Shown here: positions 59,425-64,000 of the stretch, in pieces | How the letters are laid out: each line of letters opens with the position of its first letter | Numbering within the stretch: the first letter of the stretch is position 1 | Assembly: GCA_012976225.1 (NCBI GenBank) | Contig: JAAVVG010000015.1 | Coordinates: 434,001 to 498,000, forward strand | DNA: 64,000 nt | Direction of reading: 5' to 3' | Source of the DNA: Golubevia sp. BC0850 | Taxonomy: Eukaryota > Basidiomycota > Exobasidiomycetes > Golubeviales > Golubeviaceae | The notes under the pieces: generated by a model | What the model saw: only the letters and a program-made list of their open reading frames with translations | Databases searched by the model: none | What the model was told of the DNA's origin: nothing | Translations under genes and position numbers: made by a program

Positions 59425-62400
59425 CTAAGTCAAAGGTAAATTCCTAGTAAAAGCCAAAGTTCCCAAACAATAGTCCAACATTTCAATCAAACGTTCACTT
59501 TGATGATGTTGTTCAACAATGACCTCTCTCAAGCTTTCAGCCAAAAGTCTACCTTCTCTATCACCAACTTCCCCTTCCTCCTCGTCTTCACTTTCCTCGT
59601 CGATCTCCATCCCCATCCCATTAGATTCATTCAAAGCCTTGGTCTTTTGTTCAACTAACTCTTTTAAACTTTTAGGTTTCTTCCCATTCTCAACTAAAAC
59701 ATCTCCGTGAAGTTTCAAGAAAACAGAAAGTAAAACTTGAACCCCTTCGAAATCTTTTCTTTCTTTCATTCTTGAAGATAGAGCTTTTAGGAAAAATGAG
59801 AGATGTTGAAAAGAGGTCAAAGATCTCAATTCGGAATCTAGAGTCGGAACTGGTAATGAATGGAGATAGAGAAAGAAAGAATTGTCTGAAGACACAAGGG
59901 CAGAAAGGCAAGAATGCAAGGGTGAAGAAGGTAAGATCAATCTGAGGTTCTTCATTTTTAGAGTTGAGGTTCTTGCAAAAGAAGAAGACGCAATTGTTTT
60001 CGGTAACTCACATTCATCCTTCTCATGAGCCTCCCTCAGTCTCCTAGTGAAATCAGTCTCAACGTCCAAGAATTTGTGACTTTCATTAACCAATCTTCTA
60101 CTATCACCCCCACCGTTTGAACCCATTTCAACATCTTCCATTCCCAAAGGAATTCGTTTACTAACATCGAAATCCCCACTGACCCCTTCAACCTGAGGTA
60201 AAAAGAAAGGAGCCTTTTCAGGAACTTTTGGTTTCTCTTTAGGTTTATTTCTGAATTTGATTACATCCAAATTGAGTAGAGTAGTCCAGCGGGATTTGGG
60301 TAAAGAAGTTAAAGTGATAAGCGATCCTTTAGTTGAAGAGCTTAATTGGTCTGGAGTAGTATAAGGAGAAGAGAAGAGTTCCGGAACGTCATCTTCATCA
60401 TCTGATTCTTGTTCTTGATCTTCTGAGTTACCACCTGTGATCGGTAAAACTCCACTTTGATCATCGTTCAATATTCTGTCTAAATCAGTTTCTGTCCAAC
60501 CTCTAAGAGCAACATCCTTAAATAAAGTTTGATTAGACCAAAGGAAAATCCCTTTTTCATCTAAATGACAGGTAGCTAAGAAATCGGAAGTAGGACTGAA
60601 AGTGATTGAAACCGCTATACTGTTAGTTTTGAAAGCGTTGATGAGTCTTGAGGAAGGAATGTCAAAAGTTCGGATTAGAGAGTCTAAAGAGGAGGCAAGT
60701 AACCATCTACCATCAGGTGAAAAAGTTACTGATAAAATCTTTCCTCTAAAAGTTTTGAAATGCCTGACTAGTTTACGAGAGGTAATGTCAATTAATCGAA
60801 GAGTCAAATCCGTTGAGATTAGACATAAAAGCGATGAAGGTCGATGAAGAACTAGAGAGGAAATCGATGATGGCAACGTCATGGTGTGGAGAAGCTCGGT
60901 CGTGTGGAAGTCGAAGAACTGGAGAGGAGGAAAGAGGTAGAAAAGAATCACGAGTGAGTACAGGTCATCTCACAAATCAGTAAGCTTCTCAAATACTCAC
61001 AAACAATTTCCCTTCCGAAGTTGAAATCACCACCTCAGTATTAGTTTCGTCCATCACAATCCCAGTAATTCTCTTCCCATTTTCTCTGACGATTTTAACT
61101 TTTCCTTTCTTGTTTTTGACTTGCCTCTTCTCTCTCGTATCAAAGCATTTCCTCCAAATCCCACTTTGAAGATTATAAACCTCGACGCTCCCCAATTCAT
61201 TTCCCACCAGACCAAAATTTCCACAAGCGCTAACGGCAGAAGCAGTAGCTTCAACGTCCCCATTTCCACTCTTGGTACCATTTTCATTAACACTGCCAAG
61301 AAGATTCTTTCCAATCTTCTTATTTTGAACAAACCAAGATCGAGCATTAACAGCTCCTTGATGAGTAGAAACCACATCGTCCCAGTCTCTAGATCTAGTG
61401 TTTGAAAAACTGATAGAAGTGATTCTAGGTAACAGTAATTGAGAAACTGGTAAATTTAATTGAGAGGCTTTTTTAGAAATTGAACCTTGAGAGATTTCGA
61501 AAGATCTAGATTCTCTATTGATAGATAAACATCTAACTTCACCATCTTCACCGCCTGAAATGATTTCTCTACCGAATTCACCATAATAAGTTGCTAGGAT
61601 TGGATTCGATGAATGTCCGGATCTAGATTTCAAAAGTCTTGGTTGAGTAGAAGTGGTCTCACCTTCAAAAAACCATTGTTTTAATGAATTGTCAGAAGAA
61701 GAAGTGATCAACAATGGATGAGAAGGTAAGAACGATAAGGAAATAGAAACCTCATCATTAGAGTTCTTAGAAGGGATATGAGCATTTCTTAAAGTTTGGG
61801 TCAATTTGACTCCTTTATTCATTCTCCTTTCTTCAACTTCTTGATTTTCTTCTTCGTCAATCACTGGAACATCACTGTCTAAATCGAAAATGCTAACGTC
61901 TCCAATCAAGTTAGCTACTGCCATAGTATGACTTTTCCCATCAGTTCTGAAACTAATGCTCTGACTAGATTTAGACAATCCAACTGAAATCTTAACCGAA
62001 AACAAAGTCTCATCCTTTTTCAAATTGTGTAAGATGATTAAACCATTTGAATATCCAATGGCTATAACATCTATCACTGGTGATTGAATCAAACTGGTAA
62101 TTTGATTCCCATTTCCAGTCTTCAATAAATCATGAATTCTTTCTCTTTCTGAAATTGAACCTCCTCCAACTGCTTTCATTCCATCTGCAATCAACTCCTC
62201 ACCATTGAAATCATAAATCGTTTGATAAGTTCTAACATTCATTAATTTCAATCCACCATTCCTAGAACCTATCAAAATTTTATTAAGATAAGTAGAAGGA
62301 TGTAAAATCGAACTGGCTTTGAAATCAGATTGGAATTTCATAACTTTCAAAAGTTCATTTGTGATTATTGACCAGATGAATAATTTATCCCCATCCTTTG

Positions 62401-63977
62401 AGATTGAAATCAAAAGATCTCCTAGGACTAAGATTTGAGATAAGGTTGAATGAGCAGGTTCTTCTTGATTGAAAGTTGAAGAAGATGCGAATGGATCTGG
62501 TTCATCATCTGAAGAAAGCGGATTGGATTGAGTGTAGATTGCCACTTCTTTTCCCCTGACGTATCGATGGATTTGAGAACCTGAAGAACAGAGAACTGAA
62601 TCTGGAGAAGTTGAGAGTGCCATTGAATTGATAGGTTCTGAAAGAGTCGGTCCTGAGTAGAGCAGGTGAGAAGGTTGTTTTGAGAGAGTCAGTTAGAGAA
62701 TGATAATCCGAATCAGAAGAAGCCAAAAGGAGAGAAGGTTCTGGAGGATCAAAGGAGTAGAGTAACTTCTTATGAAGCAGCCTCAATCTTGCTCACATAC
62801 ATGAAGCAACTCATATGAAACATCTCATATGAAGGAATCTCATATCTGCTTCGTGTCAAAACCCTTCAAGAATCGAAGAACTGAAGCATATAAGAGGCTG
62901 CTTCATGTTCATGTGTCAGGTCAGACCTCTTCATATGAGGCGACATAAAGCAAGCCTAGGAAAACAAGCCTGAGGTCCGGGATAGTCTAGTAGTTGAGAC
63001 AAAGGAAAGTTTGGAATGAGGCAAAACCTCAGATTTGTCTTCTCGGTCGTACTTCCTTCCTTCCAAAAGCTAGCATCTTGTTCCATTGGACCTTTCACCC
63101 TTAAGAGTCCCATTCTCTCCCTTCTTCTCTTAACCTCAATCTTTCTCTCTCGTTTTCAGAATCTTAGCTCTTGAAGTCTTGATTTTTTGCAGGAGAGTGA
63201 ATGTTCAGAGACCTCCAGCGCTTGACTTCTCTTATTTTTCCACAATTTGATCAGCTTTCATCATCACTTCCCCCCAAAGAACGACTCAGTTCTCTCTTTG
63301 TCTCTACTTTGATTATGCTTTATACTCATATCTATATCTCAATTCAGTCAACCTCAGATGAACTGAAACAGTCTTCATTTCTCTTCATTTCTGTCCATAT
63401 GAAGCCATGAGGTGAGATGAGCTCACATGGAGAGAAAAGTGTCAAAACGCTTCTTATGAAGCACTTCATTGATTGTTTCGTATCCAGAGAGACAAAAAGT
63501 ACCCAGATATGAAGGTCATGTGAAGCATTTCACATGAGTATGGAGCACGACTGACCGCCACTGATCGAGTGAGTTCTCTTCTCCTTGCATTCTTTCCCTC
63601 TCTTTCTCTTTCTCCTTCTCTTTCTCAACCCTTGACTCTGCTTTATGAATTCTTGGAGATCCATCCTGCTCCCCTACTGATGACTCTTACTCACCCACAA
63701 AAAGCAATCCCAATTTCTTCCCTTCCCACATGGCCCAACTATTTCCCAAGCAAGTGACAATGTTTAAGTCAATAGATTGAGCATCTTTTCCACCTCGATG
63801 AATTTGAAGTAAGAATGGAACCTGATTTGAAATGTAACCAAGCGCTCTGAAAGGAGAGAAAAGTGTTGGCTGATGAGAAGAAGAAGAAGAACTTGAAGAG
63901 ACTGCAGTAGCTGTAGCTGTGGTTGATTGTGGATCATTAGATGAGACTTTCTGCCTTTTACTTGAGCTTGATTCCAT
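59425..63977 (-). CDS. UTP21: SSU processome WD40 protein Utp21 (WDR36)
   Basis: Three exons (63977-63695, 62652-61001, 60918-59425) give 1142 residues. Utp21 is a U3 snoRNP/UtpB subunit needed for 18S rRNA processing in the nucleolus. Exon 1 has FRALGYISNQVPFLLQIHRG and KLGLLFVG, the family's first blade, spliced to GPTLSEPINSMALS. WD40 blades continue (GDLLISISKDGDKLFIWS, NKILIGSRNGGLKLMNVRTY, SFLPSHPLLITSSSDNSLKQ, VTFSPDGRWLLASSLDSLIR). The C-terminal Utp21 domain includes FFLYLHSLPVPTLDSELRSL and LIEMLDYCLGTLAF. An acidic linker lies between WD40 and the C-terminal domain. A possible small intron starting at GTGAGT near 60009 was not used because the frame is open through it. Intron 1 is 1042 nt, by far the longest here, and carries the repeat-rich insert at 62772-63545. 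Confidence 0.94.
62772..63545. repeat. Repeat-rich insert in UTP21 intron 1
   Basis: Perfect 13-nt inverted repeats (ATGAAGCAGCCTC at 62772-62784, GAGGCTGCTTCAT at 62894-62906) flank a segment with several CTCATATGA-type palindromes. A second cluster of ATATGAAG/CACATGA words lies at 63395-63530. GTGTCAAAACNCTTC occurs in both clusters in the same orientation (62853-62867 and 63439-63453). Between them, 62976-63000 resembles the 5' part of a tRNA with a D-arm stem (GTCT..AGAC). This looks like one or two MITE/SINE-like insertions. Boundaries and class are uncertain and no protein-coding capacity was found. Confidence 0.5.
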
Positions 63978-64000
63978 TCTGATCGAATCTTCCGAAATCT

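Overview
This is a stretch of nuclear genome from a filamentous or dimorphic fungus. Basidiomycota is the best fit. The evidence is a dense set of multi-exon genes with short GT-AG introns (mostly about 50-200 nt), two 8-cysteine hydrophobins, a fungal-type ceramide glucosyltransferase, an RFD/BAH-type maintenance DNA methyltransferase, an RGS-LOV photoreceptor and an AreA/Nit2-type GATA factor. I cannot fix class or genus from sequence alone. All exon models below were built by hand from reading frame, splice consensus and family knowledge. Most close in frame from ATG to stop, which is the main support for them.

Left third (1-24 kb): a Ser-rich acidic orphan; the ESCRT-III subunit VPS2, head to head with a 63-residue membrane micropeptide that ends only 35 nt before UMP kinase (URA6); the nine-exon RGS-LOV light receptor; ribosomal protein S21; a decayed F-box/LRR-like locus; an orphan; and a 1695-residue nitrogen-regulator GATA factor.

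Middle (23.5-44 kb): an orphan divergent from the mitochondrial phosphate carrier; a DsbA/FrnE-like thiol oxidoreductase; hydrophobin 1; a second decayed F-box locus; a possible 75-residue membrane protein; about 2.3 kb with no gene; a Med11-like protein; the diphthamide-pathway WD40 protein DPH7; a single-pass membrane orphan; ceramide glucosyltransferase; and hydrophobin 2.

Right third (44-64 kb): a third decayed F-box locus, then ALG2, UBLCP1 (proteasome phosphatase), GPI16/PIG-T, DNMT1 and UTP21. The first intron of UTP21 is over 1 kb and carries a repeat-rich insert. ALG2, GPI16 and ceramide glucosyltransferase all act in ER/Golgi glycoconjugate synthesis, but their proximity looks incidental.

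The most notable items are: the RGS-LOV receptor, with a complete flavin-binding cysteine motif and a 23-nt micro-exon in the middle of the LOV core; the possible dicistronic arrangement of the micropeptide and UMP kinase; two hydrophobin paralogs with shuffled intron positions and similar upstream palindromes; three independently broken F-box loci; and the inverted-repeat insert in UTP21. I saw no rRNA, CRISPR array, convincing intact tRNA, or recognisable reverse transcriptase, integrase, capsid or transposase gene.
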